Numbered from the stretch's first letter, positions 8,961-17,643 are shown. The stretch: 39,307 nucleotides of DNA from Gammaproteobacteria bacterium (GCA_028285245.1 JANQPY010000023.1:1-39307); one strand, 5' to 3'. Notes: a model not told the origin generated them from the sequence alone. Program-made: numbers and translations.

Positions 8961-9647
8961 ATGCCGACACCGCTCAAGCTGTACAGCTACGACGCCTGCC
9001 CGTTTGCGCAGCGAACCCGCATGGTAATGGCTGAAAAGCGCATCGATTTCGAGCTGATCGAAGTTGATGCACACAATAAGCCGGCTGACTGGGAGAAAAT
9101 TTCTCCGTACGGCAAGGTACCCGTGCTGGTAGCACCAACCGGCAGCGTGCATGAGTCGGCGATAATCAACGAGTATTTGGAGGACGCCTTCCCGGCGCAC
9201 CCGCTGCTGCCCAGTGATGCGCTGCGCCGGGCAAAAGCTCGCATCTGGATCGACTACTGCGAATCCCGGCTGCTACCGGCAAGCCAGCAGCTGCTGCGCG
9301 ACCGGAATGAACCAGAACGGCGGCACAATAGCCTCAAGGGATTACAGGACGTGCTCCTGTTTATTGAGCGCGAGGTCTTCCACCCGGACAATCCCGGGCC
9401 TTACTGGCTTGGCGCAGGCCCAACGCTGCCCGACTTCCACTGCTTTCCGTTCGTGGAACGCCTCGGTGTGCATGAAGTTCTCGCAGACTTTACATGGCCA
9501 GACGCAGTGCCCGGGCTAAGACGCTGGCTCGATACCATGCGCGCCCGCGCAAGCGTAGCGCATACCCTGAGGCCGATAGAATTCCTGGTCGAACAACAAC
9601 AGCGATTGCTCAGGATCATTGAGAGCCGGCAGTCTGCGAGCCGCTAG
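8961..9647 (+). CDS. Glutathione S-transferase family protein
   Basis: A 228-residue soluble protein with an N-terminal thioredoxin-like GST domain (about 4-80) and a helical C-terminal domain. The start of the fold reads LYSYDACPFAQRTR, with C13 in the CPFA active-site position typical of omega/beta-like cysteine GSTs that act as glutathione-dependent thiol transferases or reductases. The glutathione-binding VPVL and ESAII (cis-proline and Ser) elements are visible around 54-70. It lies 16 bp after the HD-GYP-like gene and 11 bp before the sirtuin gene, so the three are probably co-transcribed. The substrate is unknown. Confidence 0.9.
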   Translation: MPTPLKLYSYDACPFAQRTRMVMAEKRIDFELIEVDAHNKPADWEKISPYGKVPVLVAPTGSVHESAIINEYLEDAFPAHPLLPSDALRRAKARIWIDYCESRLLPASQQLLRDRNEPERRHNSLKGLQDVLLFIEREVFHPDNPGPYWLGAGPTLPDFHCFPFVERLGVHEVLADFTWPDAVPGLRRWLDTMRARASVAHTLRPIEFLVEQQQRLLRIIESRQSASR

Positions 9648-9658
9648 TCATCTCACGC

Positions 9659-10489
9659 GTGAGCGACACCTCGCCTCTTGATGTATCACCCATCGTTGAG
9701 TTCGTACGGGCGCACCAGCGGCTGTTGGTGATCACCGGCGCAGGCTGCAGCCAGCCGTCAGGTATACCGGCCTATCGTGACCATCAGGGCAACTGGCAAC
9801 ATCCGCCGCCCGTGCAGTATGCGCAGTTCATTGGTGACATCGATGTCCGCAGGCGTTATTGGGCCCGCAGTGCCGTAGGCTGGCACCGGATATCCGGCGC
9901 GCGTCCCAACGCGGCGCACACGGCACTGGCCGAGCTTGAACGACGAACAGACTTAGCGTTGCTCGTGACACAAAATGTTGACCGGCTGCACTCGGCCGCT
10001 GGCTCGCGCCGGGTGATTGATCTGCACGGCCGCCTCGACCAGGTCCGCTGTCTCGGGTGCGGCAGCGTCTCGGAAAGAGCGTTGCTGCAGCGGCGACTGG
10101 AGGCCGACAACCCCCGCTGGCACGCCAGCGGCGAAATGCGGCCCGACGGTGATGTCGACATACCGGCCGCACTGAGCGAGCAGTTCAGCATCCCTGCCTG
10201 TGAAGTCTGCGGCGGAATCCTCAAGCCAGACGTCGTGTTTTTCGGCGAGAACGTACCCGGCGAGCGCGTCGAGGCCGTTTGGCGCGGACTGGACAAGGCC
10301 GCAGGGCTGCTCGTGGTTGGCTCATCATTGACCGTGTTTTCCGGCTTTCGATTCGTGCGCGAAGCGCACCGCCGGGCAATGCCCATAGCAGCGATCAATC
10401 TGGGCCGCACCCGGGCGGACGAGCTCATTAGCGTTAAGCTTCAGGCTGATTGCTGCGACGCAGTACCCACTTTGGTCCAGCACCTCTAG
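9659..10489 (+). CDS. NAD-dependent protein deacylase, sirtuin family
   Basis: A 276-residue Sir2-type enzyme that removes acyl groups from lysine using NAD. Visible motifs in order: GAGCSQPSGIPAYRD (27-41) for NAD binding, TQNVDRLH (104-111), the catalytic histidine H123 in DLHG, and a structural zinc site from C131/C134 and C181/C184. NxGxTR-like and GSSL (GSSLTVFSGF) motifs close the Rossmann fold. The GAGCSxxSGIP form and the long insertion between the zinc cysteine pairs resemble class II (SIRT4-like) sirtuins, which act as lipoamidases or ADP-ribosyltransferases in some organisms. The start is GTG, 11 bp after the GST gene. Confidence 0.93.
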   Translation: MSDTSPLDVSPIVEFVRAHQRLLVITGAGCSQPSGIPAYRDHQGNWQHPPPVQYAQFIGDIDVRRRYWARSAVGWHRISGARPNAAHTALAELERRTDLALLVTQNVDRLHSAAGSRRVIDLHGRLDQVRCLGCGSVSERALLQRRLEADNPRWHASGEMRPDGDVDIPAALSEQFSIPACEVCGGILKPDVVFFGENVPGERVEAVWRGLDKAAGLLVVGSSLTVFSGFRFVREAHRRAMPIAAINLGRTRADELISVKLQADCCDAVPTLVQHL

Positions 10490-10590
10490 CGCAGGCCCTT
10501 GCTCGCACTGTGATGCGGCGCAAGGCACCCGCAGCAGCGCCGGCTTAGCCTTTTCCGGTGCGGATCCGGCTTGTGGGGCGGATGTGAGGC

Positions 10591-11646
10591 GTGGACCTCT
10601 TGATTACAGCTTTGATTGCAGTCGCAGTCGCGTTTCCGGCCGGCTGGTTGCTCTGCCGTGTGCTGCTTTTGCCACGGTCTGTGGGCGATAGCGACGGAGA
10701 TGTCATCTCGATCACGCGGCACCATGCGCTGTTGAAAGCTCAGCGGTCGCGCTATCGGCGACGCGTGCAACTGATTCATCGCGTTGTACGGCGGCACGAG
10801 GCGACGCGCGATCAGATTCGCGACCGGCTCAATAAAGTTCAGCAGCGCATGAGCATCGACGCTGCGGAGCGCGACGCCATGCTGCGCGATCTGGAAGACC
10901 GCGGCGGCCAGATTGAAAAGCTGCGCAAGCAGGCTGACGAGCAGGCCAACGAGATTGAGCGACTGCAATCGGCCCAATCCAACCAGCCCAAAGCAGAACC
11001 TGAAGTGGCGGAGAGTCAGGACCTGAGCCTGTTGCGGATTGAACGCGACGAGCTGCTGGGCCGCGTGCAAAGACTCGAGGAAGCGGCAGCAACCGCTGAG
11101 ACGAGTTCTGCGGCTGCCGATATGTTTACGAGTCTGCGCGCTGAGTGCGGCGAACTGCGTGAACGGCTTGGCGACCGCGAACGGGCTGCCAAGCGCCTGG
11201 AGGTGCAGCTACTTGACCGCGACAACCACATCGAGGAGCTGAAACAGGAAGTCGAGTCATGGAAACGGCGCCTCGCGCCCATGGCGCAGCAGCTTCGCCA
11301 ACATCGTGAGGCCTTACGCGGCGCGGCAGCGGAACCCCAGGCACAACCGGTGGAACAAGCGGCAGACCAGACTATTGAAGCACCGCCTGAGGCGGACCCC
11401 GACGACCTGCAACAAATCCGCGGCATCGGGCCGGCACTGGAGCGACGGCTACGCAACCAGGGCGTGACCACGTTTCGCGAGCTCGCGCAGATGTCCGAGA
11501 GTGACCTTGAGACGCTCGCAACCAAACTTGGTATCGCGCCGGCGCTTCCCGGCCGCGATCAATGGGTAGCACAGGCTCGCAGGCTGGCTGAGGATCAGTT
11601 GGCCGACGCGACCCAGCCCATGGAAGCTCTACAGGACTCTGCCTGA
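10591..11646 (+). CDS. Membrane-anchored coiled-coil protein with C-terminal helix-hairpin-helix
   Basis: A 351-residue protein with one N-terminal membrane helix (about 4-29), a basic segment, a long charged coiled coil (about 45-250), an acidic/glutamine-rich linker, and a C-terminal helix-hairpin-helix module (271-315, LQQIRGIGPALERRLRNQGV). This HhH_5-type module is seen on the ends of ribosomal L21-like, NuoE-like and envelope-anchored proteins, where it may bind DNA or act in protein contacts. The GTG start is forced: the ATG 9 bp upstream is followed directly by TGA. A GAGG ribosome site lies just before the GTG. It converges with a ParA ATPase gene 40 bp away. Function unknown. Confidence 0.85.
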   Translation: MDLLITALIAVAVAFPAGWLLCRVLLLPRSVGDSDGDVISITRHHALLKAQRSRYRRRVQLIHRVVRRHEATRDQIRDRLNKVQQRMSIDAAERDAMLRDLEDRGGQIEKLRKQADEQANEIERLQSAQSNQPKAEPEVAESQDLSLLRIERDELLGRVQRLEEAAATAETSSAAADMFTSLRAECGELRERLGDRERAAKRLEVQLLDRDNHIEELKQEVESWKRRLAPMAQQLRQHREALRGAAAEPQAQPVEQAADQTIEAPPEADPDDLQQIRGIGPALERRLRNQGVTTFRELAQMSESDLETLATKLGIAPALPGRDQWVAQARRLAEDQLADATQPMEALQDSA

Positions 11647-11686
11647 GCCACTATCAGCGCTCAAGCTGTCGGCTATCCAGATACGC

Positions 11687-12520
11687 TTAGTCGCCGCCGC
11701 GCCGGAACGGTACGCCGGTGACGACGTTATCGCTGTACTGTGACTCGTTGGCAGGCGGCTCTACTGATTTGTCCTGCGGTACATACAGGTCGCGCGCGGT
11801 CAATGGTGTTTCCAAACGCAGCGCGAGCCAGTCAACCAGCGGCTGCCACTGCGTAAGGTCTTTGCGCACACGCGAAGGCTGCATCTCGTGAATGCCGATG
11901 CCGTTTTCTGAGGCAAACACATAGTTCTGGCTGTCACGCAGTTCACCGATCTGCGCAATCGACAGCCGATCCAGAAAGCGCAGCAGCTTACGGTAGCTAA
12001 CCGTGTTCTCTCGCACGCGATTTGCAACGACGCCCAATCTGCCCATGCGCCGACTCACTTTGGCGACCAGTAGCAGGTTGGCGATTAGCCGGGAGACTGC
12101 GTGCGTATCGATGTCGGACGGCAACACCGGCAACAGCAGCGCATGAGAGCCGCGGGTAAACGCCACCAGTTCGTGAACGGGCAACGCGGCCGGCGTATCA
12201 ATCACGGCATAGCGGATATCCCGCGGCAGCCTTAACCGGAAACTGCGAGTAGTGGCCTCATCAGTCTCGCACGCCGCGACGCCGTAGACCGGCGGCAGAG
12301 TCGGGTCGCGATTCTGCAGCCAGCGCATGCTGGATGCCTGGGGGTCGAAATCCAAGAGTGCGACCGGCTGATTGCGGGTCGCGAGCATGGCCGCGACATT
12401 CGTGGCCAGCGTAGATTTCCCTGAGCCGCCTTTGGGGTTAAGAATGACAATACGTTTTAAGTCTGGATGACCGGGGATGTTGAACATCGGGCCGCGACTC
12501 CGTGGCTCTGGCACTATCAT
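11687..12520 (-). CDS. Orphan ParA/MinD-type partitioning ATPase
   Basis: A 277-residue cytosolic ATPase with the deviant Walker A motif NPKGGSGKST (signature K30, K35) at 28-37, the A' motif LLDFDP at 55-60 (D57, D59) and a Walker B-like VIDTPA. Such proteins position plasmids, chromosomes or other cargo by dynamic nucleoid binding. No parB, parS or replication gene is nearby, so it is an orphan with unknown cargo. Two starts are possible: ATG at 12520, or ATG at 12487 (protein 11 residues shorter, with GGAG 10 bp upstream). I give the longer one but think the shorter is equally likely, because the extra residues lack the family's hydrophobic start. Confidence 0.88.
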   Translation of the reverse strand: MIVPEPRSRGPMFNIPGHPDLKRIVILNPKGGSGKSTLATNVAAMLATRNQPVALLDFDPQASSMRWLQNRDPTLPPVYGVAACETDEATTRSFRLRLPRDIRYAVIDTPAALPVHELVAFTRGSHALLLPVLPSDIDTHAVSRLIANLLLVAKVSRRMGRLGVVANRVRENTVSYRKLLRFLDRLSIAQIGELRDSQNYVFASENGIGIHEMQPSRVRKDLTQWQPLVDWLALRLETPLTARDLYVPQDKSVEPPANESQYSDNVVTGVPFRRGGD

Positions 12521-12618
12521 TTAACATATCGCGACACGCAGGGAATGAACGTGCGCCAGTTAACAGAATCATGCCACAAACCAGCGCTGATCAGCTCAAC
12601 GGCAAGCGGAGATAGTCC

Positions 12619-12990
12619 ATGGTAGATGAGTCAGACCTTGCACCAGCTTTGCACCGCTCCCGCTTCAATTGCCCGGCATGCGATGAGGTAGCGGACCAGG
12701 TCTGGTTCAATGCCTACGCGAGCCCCGTTGCCAACCCTGCCGGGGTGCCGCTGCGTATCGCCGGAGCAGACCTGGAACGCTTGGGCAAGAATCCTCAGTT
12801 CCCACCCGAAGTGCGAGAACAGAAAGTCGAGTACTGGAACCGGGTCAACGGTGGCGAGGTATTTCTTGATCGCTGGGCACCCACCCAATCCGAGCTGTTC
12901 GTTGCCGGCCTGGAGATCAGTGTGTGCCGCGCCTGCCTGGCGGCGGCCATCTGGATGGGCGGTGAGCGCGTGACGCGGGATGAGACCTGA
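12619..12990 (+). CDS. Small protein with two CxxC pairs (putative zinc binding)
   Basis: A 123-residue cytoplasmic protein I do not recognise. Cysteine pairs C18/C21 (FNCPACDE) and C103/C106 (VCRACL) at opposite ends could together bind one zinc ion, bringing the ends together. The middle part is hydrophilic with aromatic residues (VWFNAY, EYWNRVNGGEVFLDRW). It is transcribed divergently from the ParA gene with about 98 bp between the starts, so the two may share a control region. It converges with the hotdog gene. The product may be a regulator or redox-sensitive protein, but nothing in the sequence settles this. Confidence 0.75.
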   Translation: MVDESDLAPALHRSRFNCPACDEVADQVWFNAYASPVANPAGVPLRIAGADLERLGKNPQFPPEVREQKVEYWNRVNGGEVFLDRWAPTQSELFVAGLEISVCRACLAAAIWMGGERVTRDET

Positions 12991-13028
12991 AGTTTCCAGA
13001 AACCGGGTTCAGTCGGTACCTGCTTACA

Positions 13029-13490
13029 TCAGCATTGCGCCTTGCGGCTGATGTAGAACGTAATCTCGGCACGCAGCACATGCTTGCCGCCCCGGTCACT
13101 CACCACTACAGGTAGCGTCAGATCACCAGGCTGAATAGCAGCGGGATCGACGGTGCATTCCGCCACCAGGGTGCCGTGCGCCTTGGCCAGGTACTCAACG
13201 GTCATACCGCGGGGTATCCACCGCAGCGCTCTCGGGATGGTTGCATCAACCGAAAGCCCGCCTGCCAGTTCAGCCACGTTGCACAGCGCTGCCGCGTGAA
13301 TTGAACCAATGTGGTTGTGGACTCCGCGCCGGTCCGGAATCGTTACCTGGCAGAAACCCGGACGCAGCGCGGTAACGCTCGGCCGAATGCTTGCAAAGTA
13401 GGGCGCCTTGAAACCAACGGCCATACCAAACAGCCGGCTACCCCACGGCAACGACGAGATCTTGCGGTAGAGATCGAGCACACTGGCCAT
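13029..13490 (-). CDS. DUF4442 hotdog-fold protein, putative acyl-CoA thioesterase
   Basis: A 153-residue protein matching the PaaI/DUF4442 hotdog group. It has the central helix phrase NHIGSIHAAALCNVAELAGGL (about 58-78) that holds the catalytic region of these thioesterases, followed by beta strands ending in AEITFYISRK. Members hydrolyse acyl-CoA esters or serve in lipid metabolism. It is the last of four minus-strand genes (cytochrome c, metalloprotease, lipoprotein, hotdog), lying 28 bp after the lipoprotein gene, so it may share their transcript. Confidence 0.87.
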   Translation of the reverse strand: MASVLDLYRKISSLPWGSRLFGMAVGFKAPYFASIRPSVTALRPGFCQVTIPDRRGVHNHIGSIHAAALCNVAELAGGLSVDATIPRALRWIPRGMTVEYLAKAHGTLVAECTVDPAAIQPGDLTLPVVVSDRGGKHVLRAEITFYISRKAQC

Positions 13491-13518
13491 TGCGTTACCA
13501 ACCGAGGCTTGAGTTCAC

Positions 13519-14046
13519 CTACTCGCCTGCACTGCCGCCGCCGAACACGCGGCCGAGTTCCGAGAAAGGCACCGTGCGCAGATAGCTACGCGCAGGACGC
13601 TTGAGGTAAACGCGCAGCCCGTCCGGCTCCGGCTGGACCCAGTAGGCTTCCCAGCGCTCTTCGCCATATTCGTTGAGCTGATCTTCGACCGTCGCAGTAG
13701 CTGACTCAAGCACGGTCACAATCTTGTACTCCCAGTCACCGACCCGCTTTAAGTCCTCGCGCGCCCAGCCGATCGGGTCTTCCGGCGCTCTCGCCCTCGC
13801 CTCGTCATACAGGCGACGAAGTTCGGCCAGCGCCTCGTCAGTCGGCACGCTATCCCGGGCACCTTCATAAAAGCGCTGCAGTTCCGCGAGCATCTCTTTG
13901 TCCGCGGGCTCCGGTTCGCGCGGCTCCTCGGCGCAGGCGGACAACAACAAAAGAGCTGACAGCACGCAAAGAGAGCGTCGAACGAGTCGCGAAGTGGGAG
14001 CGCGATCGGCCGGATCCGGTGCAATCGGTTCAGGAGCCATCGCCAT
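13519..14046 (-). CDS. Lipoprotein with DUF4177-like C-terminal domain
   Basis: A 175-residue protein with an unusually long, proline-rich N-terminus, then a hydrophobic helix and the lipobox LSAC (C38), so it is expected to be a periplasmic lipoprotein. Residues about 45-95 form two similar helical segments (ELQRFYEGARDSVPTDEA and ELRRLYDEARARAPEDPI), an internal duplication. The C-terminal part, DWEYKIVTVLESATATVEDQLNEYGEERWE, has the layout of DUF4177 (short beta strand, helix, then WE). Its start overlaps the end of the metalloprotease gene by 17 bp. A start two codons later (MAPEP) is equally possible. Function unknown. Confidence 0.78.
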   Translation of the reverse strand: MAMAPEPIAPDPADRAPTSRLVRRSLCVLSALLLLSACAEEPREPEPADKEMLAELQRFYEGARDSVPTDEALAELRRLYDEARARAPEDPIGWAREDLKRVGDWEYKIVTVLESATATVEDQLNEYGEERWEAYWVQPEPDGLRVYLKRPARSYLRTVPFSELGRVFGGGSAGE

Positions 14047-15553
14047 TGTTCTCGACAGGGGATTCGTCAGCGTTTGCCCCAGTCAGCCTGGCAATCAGGC
14101 GCCTCGCGCGATTTGAAACGTCACTCTCTTCATGACTCCAGGCGACCACTACCTTGGCGGCTTTGATGGCTTCATCAGTACGTCCAAGCTCCGCGTAGGT
14201 TCTGGCCAGCAAGTAGCGGATGTCCAGACTGGAAGGCAGGTAAAACTCCGCCTCCTCAAGCAGCTCCAGTGCTCTTGCATAATCGCTGCCCTCGTCGATA
14301 TAAGTTTTGCCGTACATCGCGTAGACTTCTGGTGCCGTCTTATCGAGTTTCCAGGCGGCGATGTAATGCTCCCGGGCCTTCGCCAAGTGGTCTAGCCACT
14401 GTTCCGATTCGGTGGGCTCAAGCGCCAAATCGTGCCAATACTCTGCCATGTCGAGCTGGCAATAAGGATCATCCGGTGCCAGCTCCACGGCTCGCTCAAA
14501 ATAAGGCAGGGCCTTCGAGTACTGATCCGCGAACTTCCGCACGTCTCCCAGTCCGGCATTTGCGCGCGCGGCCGTCGACTCCTCCCGGGATGCAATCTGA
14601 AACCAGTTCTCAGCTAATTCCAGCTTGTTCCTGATCAGGGCGAGCCCGCCCAAAGCAAGCGAGACGTCCGCGCGCGACATGGGTGACACACTGGCCTCGA
14701 AGTCTGTCAGGACGGTGCCGAGGTCAACTTTAATCCCCCCCATCTTGCCGCGCTCTACGTAGCGGCGGAGCTGGCGATTCATCTCGTCTACTTCAACATC
14801 AAACGCCGTCTCAAAGGCAGCGATCGAAGACTCGCCGTCTTCGATTAGCTTGAGATAGCGAGACATCGATGGAGTGAACCTCTCTCTCCACTCTTCGTGC
14901 ATCTGCAGATAGTGCACCAATGCCCACGACTGCCCATAAAACATTGACGTTTTTTCGAGACTCCACTCGTCGTAATCCACAGGCTGCAGCAGCTCACGCA
15001 GATGAATCCATTTGGAGCGCTCAAGACCGTAAACGCGGGACTCCGGGACCAGACCCATATAGAGACTGCCGCGGCGAATCTTCGATGCGCCAAAGAACTC
15101 TGCCAGTCCCTCGTCATACCAATCCGGGTAAACCAGCAAGGATCGATTACGCATCAGGAAGTGTGCGTACTCGTGAAGCATAATTTCAGTCTCTGACATG
15201 CCAGACACTTCGCGAATGACTATCGTGTTCTGGCGTGTTCTGGGCATAAAGACACCGGCAACTTTTCTATCGAAACCGAGGTCAAGGAAATCAGACCGCC
15301 CACCCATCGCATAGATACGCGTTGGAATCGGTTCTTCCGCGGTGGCCAAATTAGCGACCATATCTACGCCAACGCGAAACGCTTCCAGGTAGCGCGCCAG
15401 CTCAACCGTTTCCTTCTTGCTCAGCACGCTCATGATCTGGAAGTTCTCGGTTTCCACGAGAATCCAGTCGTCATCCTCAAGGCCTTTCGCGGCCGCGGTC
15501 ATCGCAGCCAAGAGCATGAGTGAACAAACAAGTGCGGTTAGTTTTCGAAACAT
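14030..15553 (-). CDS. Secreted DUF1570-type zinc metalloprotease with TPR repeats
   Basis: A 507-residue periplasmic protein. I chose ATG 15553 because it begins a clean signal peptide (MFRKLTALVCSLMLLAAMTAAA) and has GGA 7 bp upstream; an ATG at 15592 is open but has no properly spaced ribosome site. Residues about 20-280 form a gluzincin-like domain with HEYAH (H127, E128, H131) and the downstream glutamate region DEGLAEFF (E148/E152) that would supply the third zinc ligand. The C-terminal 200 residues are tetratricopeptide repeats (ALPYFERAVELAPDD and similar). The substrate is unknown. The lipoprotein gene overlaps its end, suggesting the two products work together. Confidence 0.87.
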   Translation of the reverse strand: MFRKLTALVCSLMLLAAMTAAAKGLEDDDWILVETENFQIMSVLSKKETVELARYLEAFRVGVDMVANLATAEEPIPTRIYAMGGRSDFLDLGFDRKVAGVFMPRTRQNTIVIREVSGMSETEIMLHEYAHFLMRNRSLLVYPDWYDEGLAEFFGASKIRRGSLYMGLVPESRVYGLERSKWIHLRELLQPVDYDEWSLEKTSMFYGQSWALVHYLQMHEEWRERFTPSMSRYLKLIEDGESSIAAFETAFDVEVDEMNRQLRRYVERGKMGGIKVDLGTVLTDFEASVSPMSRADVSLALGGLALIRNKLELAENWFQIASREESTAARANAGLGDVRKFADQYSKALPYFERAVELAPDDPYCQLDMAEYWHDLALEPTESEQWLDHLAKAREHYIAAWKLDKTAPEVYAMYGKTYIDEGSDYARALELLEEAEFYLPSSLDIRYLLARTYAELGRTDEAIKAAKVVVAWSHEESDVSNRARRLIARLTGANADESPVENNGDGS

Positions 15554-15626
15554 GGCAGTTTCCAACTTGTTGTTTTTATTGCCGGGTAGCATACCTCACC
15601 GGAGACCGACCGCCGGTGAACCCCTG

Positions 15627-16619
15627 TTAGTCTGCCGGCTGCAGCTGGGTCGCCATGGCCGGCACGGTCTGCAGAAAGTCGTAGATTGCGCCGACATCCT
15701 CGGCCTTGATGCCCGAGTACGCGTGCCAGCTACTGACGGTGTTCTCGGTCGGGTCCACCGGCCGCGGCTCGGCGTCCAGTGCGAACCGCGCGATGAAGGC
15801 CTCCCGCGTCCAGCGCCCCAGCCCCTCGGCATGCGGCGTCAGGTTAGGAGAGTAGGCGGTCTTGCCGCCGTTCAGGTTAAACGGCACGCCCCCGGAGAAA
15901 CGCAGCTTCATGATCGGTTGGCGCGTCTGGCCATTGCGGGGCGTGTGGCAGAACTCGCAGCGCGCTATCTTTGCCAGGTAGCCGCCATAAGCAAGCCGGT
16001 CTGCCGGATCAACAGAAGGCACCGGCTCATGCACGGGTTCCGGGAAAACCTTCATAAAAAGATTCATGGGAAAGTCAACAAGTTGCGGCCGGCGTTCAGT
16101 GCGCACCGCCGGCAGGGTACGCAGATAAGCAACGATAGCCTTGGCGTCGTCATCCGAGATATTACGCAGAATGAAGTAAGGCATGATGGGGAACAGCGGC
16201 TCGCCGTCTTTACCTATGCCTTCGCGAAACGCGCGAATGATTTCTCCGTCCGTCCAGTTGCCCAGTCCGGTGGCCGGATCAGGCGTGATGTTTCTGATGC
16301 AGATGCGCCCCGGGAACGTCCATTCGGATACACGAATGCCTGACTTGCCTGAATCCTGAGTGATGCAGTCTTCGCGGCCTGCGCCGTATGGCTCCATTGC
16401 CGGTCCGCCATAGATGTCCCAGTCACGCTCGGAGTGACAGTCGATACACAGCACCACGTGTCGAGCCAGATACTCACCACGCGCAATCAAATCGGGCGTC
16501 CCGGTGATATCCAGTTCCGCGGCGGGCTGCCGTTTCGGCAGCGCGATCATTGTGTAGGCCGCTCCCGCCGCGAATAGCAGCAAGACCGACAGGATGAGAA
16601 CTTTCAGAATTCGCTTCAC
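15627..16619 (-). CDS. Membrane-anchored diheme cytochrome c
   Basis: A 330-residue protein with an uncleaved or cleavable N-terminal hydrophobic helix (5-27) and two haem-binding motifs, CIDCH (58-62) and CEFCH (221-225). Both domains are preceded by a GEYLA/GGYLA helix, and phrases like NITPDPATGLGNWTDGEIIRAFREG match cytochrome subunits of periplasmic dehydrogenases. Extra cysteines at C85 and C107 in the first domain may form a disulfide. It shares its architecture with the diheme protein at 6779-7657 but is clearly divergent. It is first in the minus-strand block and ends 73 bp before the metalloprotease start. Confidence 0.9.
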   Translation of the reverse strand: MKRILKVLILSVLLLFAAGAAYTMIALPKRQPAAELDITGTPDLIARGEYLARHVVLCIDCHSERDWDIYGGPAMEPYGAGREDCITQDSGKSGIRVSEWTFPGRICIRNITPDPATGLGNWTDGEIIRAFREGIGKDGEPLFPIMPYFILRNISDDDAKAIVAYLRTLPAVRTERRPQLVDFPMNLFMKVFPEPVHEPVPSVDPADRLAYGGYLAKIARCEFCHTPRNGQTRQPIMKLRFSGGVPFNLNGGKTAYSPNLTPHAEGLGRWTREAFIARFALDAEPRPVDPTENTVSSWHAYSGIKAEDVGAIYDFLQTVPAMATQLQPAD

Positions 16620-16775
16620 TAGCCGTTACACCATAAGCTGGATCACTGGAGAGAATTAAAGCTACCCCGTACTACCGCGCTGCAGGAGCGCAACGCGGAG
16701 AACGCCCACTGGTCGGACCACATATTTTTGATGCCAGCGGCGCTGACCGCTGCCTTCCCGAGCAAGGCTAAACGC

Positions 16776-17327
16776 ATGATAGATGAGAGAATCAGGATCG
16801 CACCGCTGCGGCCGGAAGAATGGAACGCGCAGCAGCGCGAGCAGCTTGCGTATCCCTACGAGAAGGGCGGCTTCTACAACGTGGTGGGCACACTGGCGAG
16901 GCATGCAGATGCATCCGTCTGCATCGGGAGTATGGGGCGCCACGTCCTGGGCCCGACATCAACGCTACCTGCGCGCGATCGCGAGCTCTTGATCCTGCGC
17001 ACCGCCTGGCGCTGTCAGGCTGAGTATGAGTGGGCGCAGCACGTCAGTATCGCCAGGAAGGCGGGTGTTGCAGAAGAAGACATACAGCGCTGCAAAATAC
17101 CACCAACAACGGCCGGTTGGTCTGCCGTGGACAGCGCATTGGTGACAGCCGCTGACGAATTGCACGACGAGCAGCGTATCGGCGATGAAACCTGGCAGAC
17201 ATTGGCTACGCACTACTCGGAGCTACAGCTTATGGACATCGTGTTTGCCGTCGGGCAATACACGCTCATTGCGATGGCATTGAAGACGTTCGGTACGCCA
17301 CTCGACGAAGGGCTTGCGGGTTTCTAG
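16776..17327 (+). CDS. Carboxymuconolactone decarboxylase-like (AhpD-fold) protein
   Basis: A 183-residue all-helical protein. The core RELLILRTAWRCQAEYEWAQHV (about 69-90) is the family signature, with C80, E85 and H89 lying where AhpD-type proteins keep their active-site cysteine, glutamate and histidine. Only one of the two AhpD cysteines is present, so a peroxidase/disulfide cycle like AhpD is unlikely; decarboxylase-like or unknown hydrolytic roles remain possible. I chose ATG 16776 because an AAGG ribosome site sits 8 bp upstream; a start at 16728 would add 16 residues without family similarity. It is an isolated gene on the plus strand. Confidence 0.88.
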   Translation: MIDERIRIAPLRPEEWNAQQREQLAYPYEKGGFYNVVGTLARHADASVCIGSMGRHVLGPTSTLPARDRELLILRTAWRCQAEYEWAQHVSIARKAGVAEEDIQRCKIPPTTAGWSAVDSALVTAADELHDEQRIGDETWQTLATHYSELQLMDIVFAVGQYTLIAMALKTFGTPLDEGLAGF

Positions 17328-17530
17328 TACGCGTTGACCGGTCGGACGTGCACCAGCGTCGCCATGGGTGGGACGGGTTGCCGCGGCCCGGGGCCCAGCT
17401 CCCATCAACACGAACGTTTCGCCAAGCGGACATCCATTTGGGATTGGACCTGACCCCAGAGCTTCACTGAATCGTCAATAAACAGACATTGCGCTGCAAC
17501 GGCAGTACGGGAAGATACTGCTCACGGGTC

Positions 17531-17643
17531 GGCGGTTGCGCACGAAAGGGCGTTGCAGACGGCTTATACGGATACGCTTGTGCGCTGCCTGCCCGGCCCA
17601 CCCACTACCGGACCGTTTGGCCCCGCTTGCGGGGTCATTTTTT
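17531..17643 (+). ncRNA. Candidate structured small RNA ending at an intrinsic terminator
   Basis: The stretch 17328-17652 holds no convincing protein gene. Within it, GCGCAC (17538-17543) and GTGCGC (17580-17585) pair exactly and extend inward, with small bulges, through AAG/CTT and CGT/ACG, making a long stem; GGC and GCC outside extend it. About 30 bp later comes a strong intrinsic terminator. This layout suggests a small RNA or a structured 3' end of the upstream gene. I see no convincing sigma-70 promoter, and the family is unknown. Confidence 0.35.
17619..17643 (+). terminator. Intrinsic terminator
   Basis: GGCCCCG (17619-17625), loop CTTG, CGGGGTC (17630-17636) form a 7-bp stem including one G-U pair, followed by a run of six T (17638-17643). 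The T-run is on the plus-strand 3' side, so it ends plus-strand transcription. The minus-strand glycosylase gene converges from 17653 but would meet the hairpin without a downstream U-run. Confidence 0.8.

Noticed and set aside
10537..10561. Hairpin GCGCCGG/CCGGTGC between the sirtuin and coiled-coil genes as a terminator
   Set aside because: Stem has a mismatch and there is no T-run after it; the four T are inside the loop.
17490..17620. A tRNA or SRP/4.5S RNA before the terminator at 17619
   Set aside because: No T-loop GTTCRA, no CCA end and no match to the conserved SRP apical loop.
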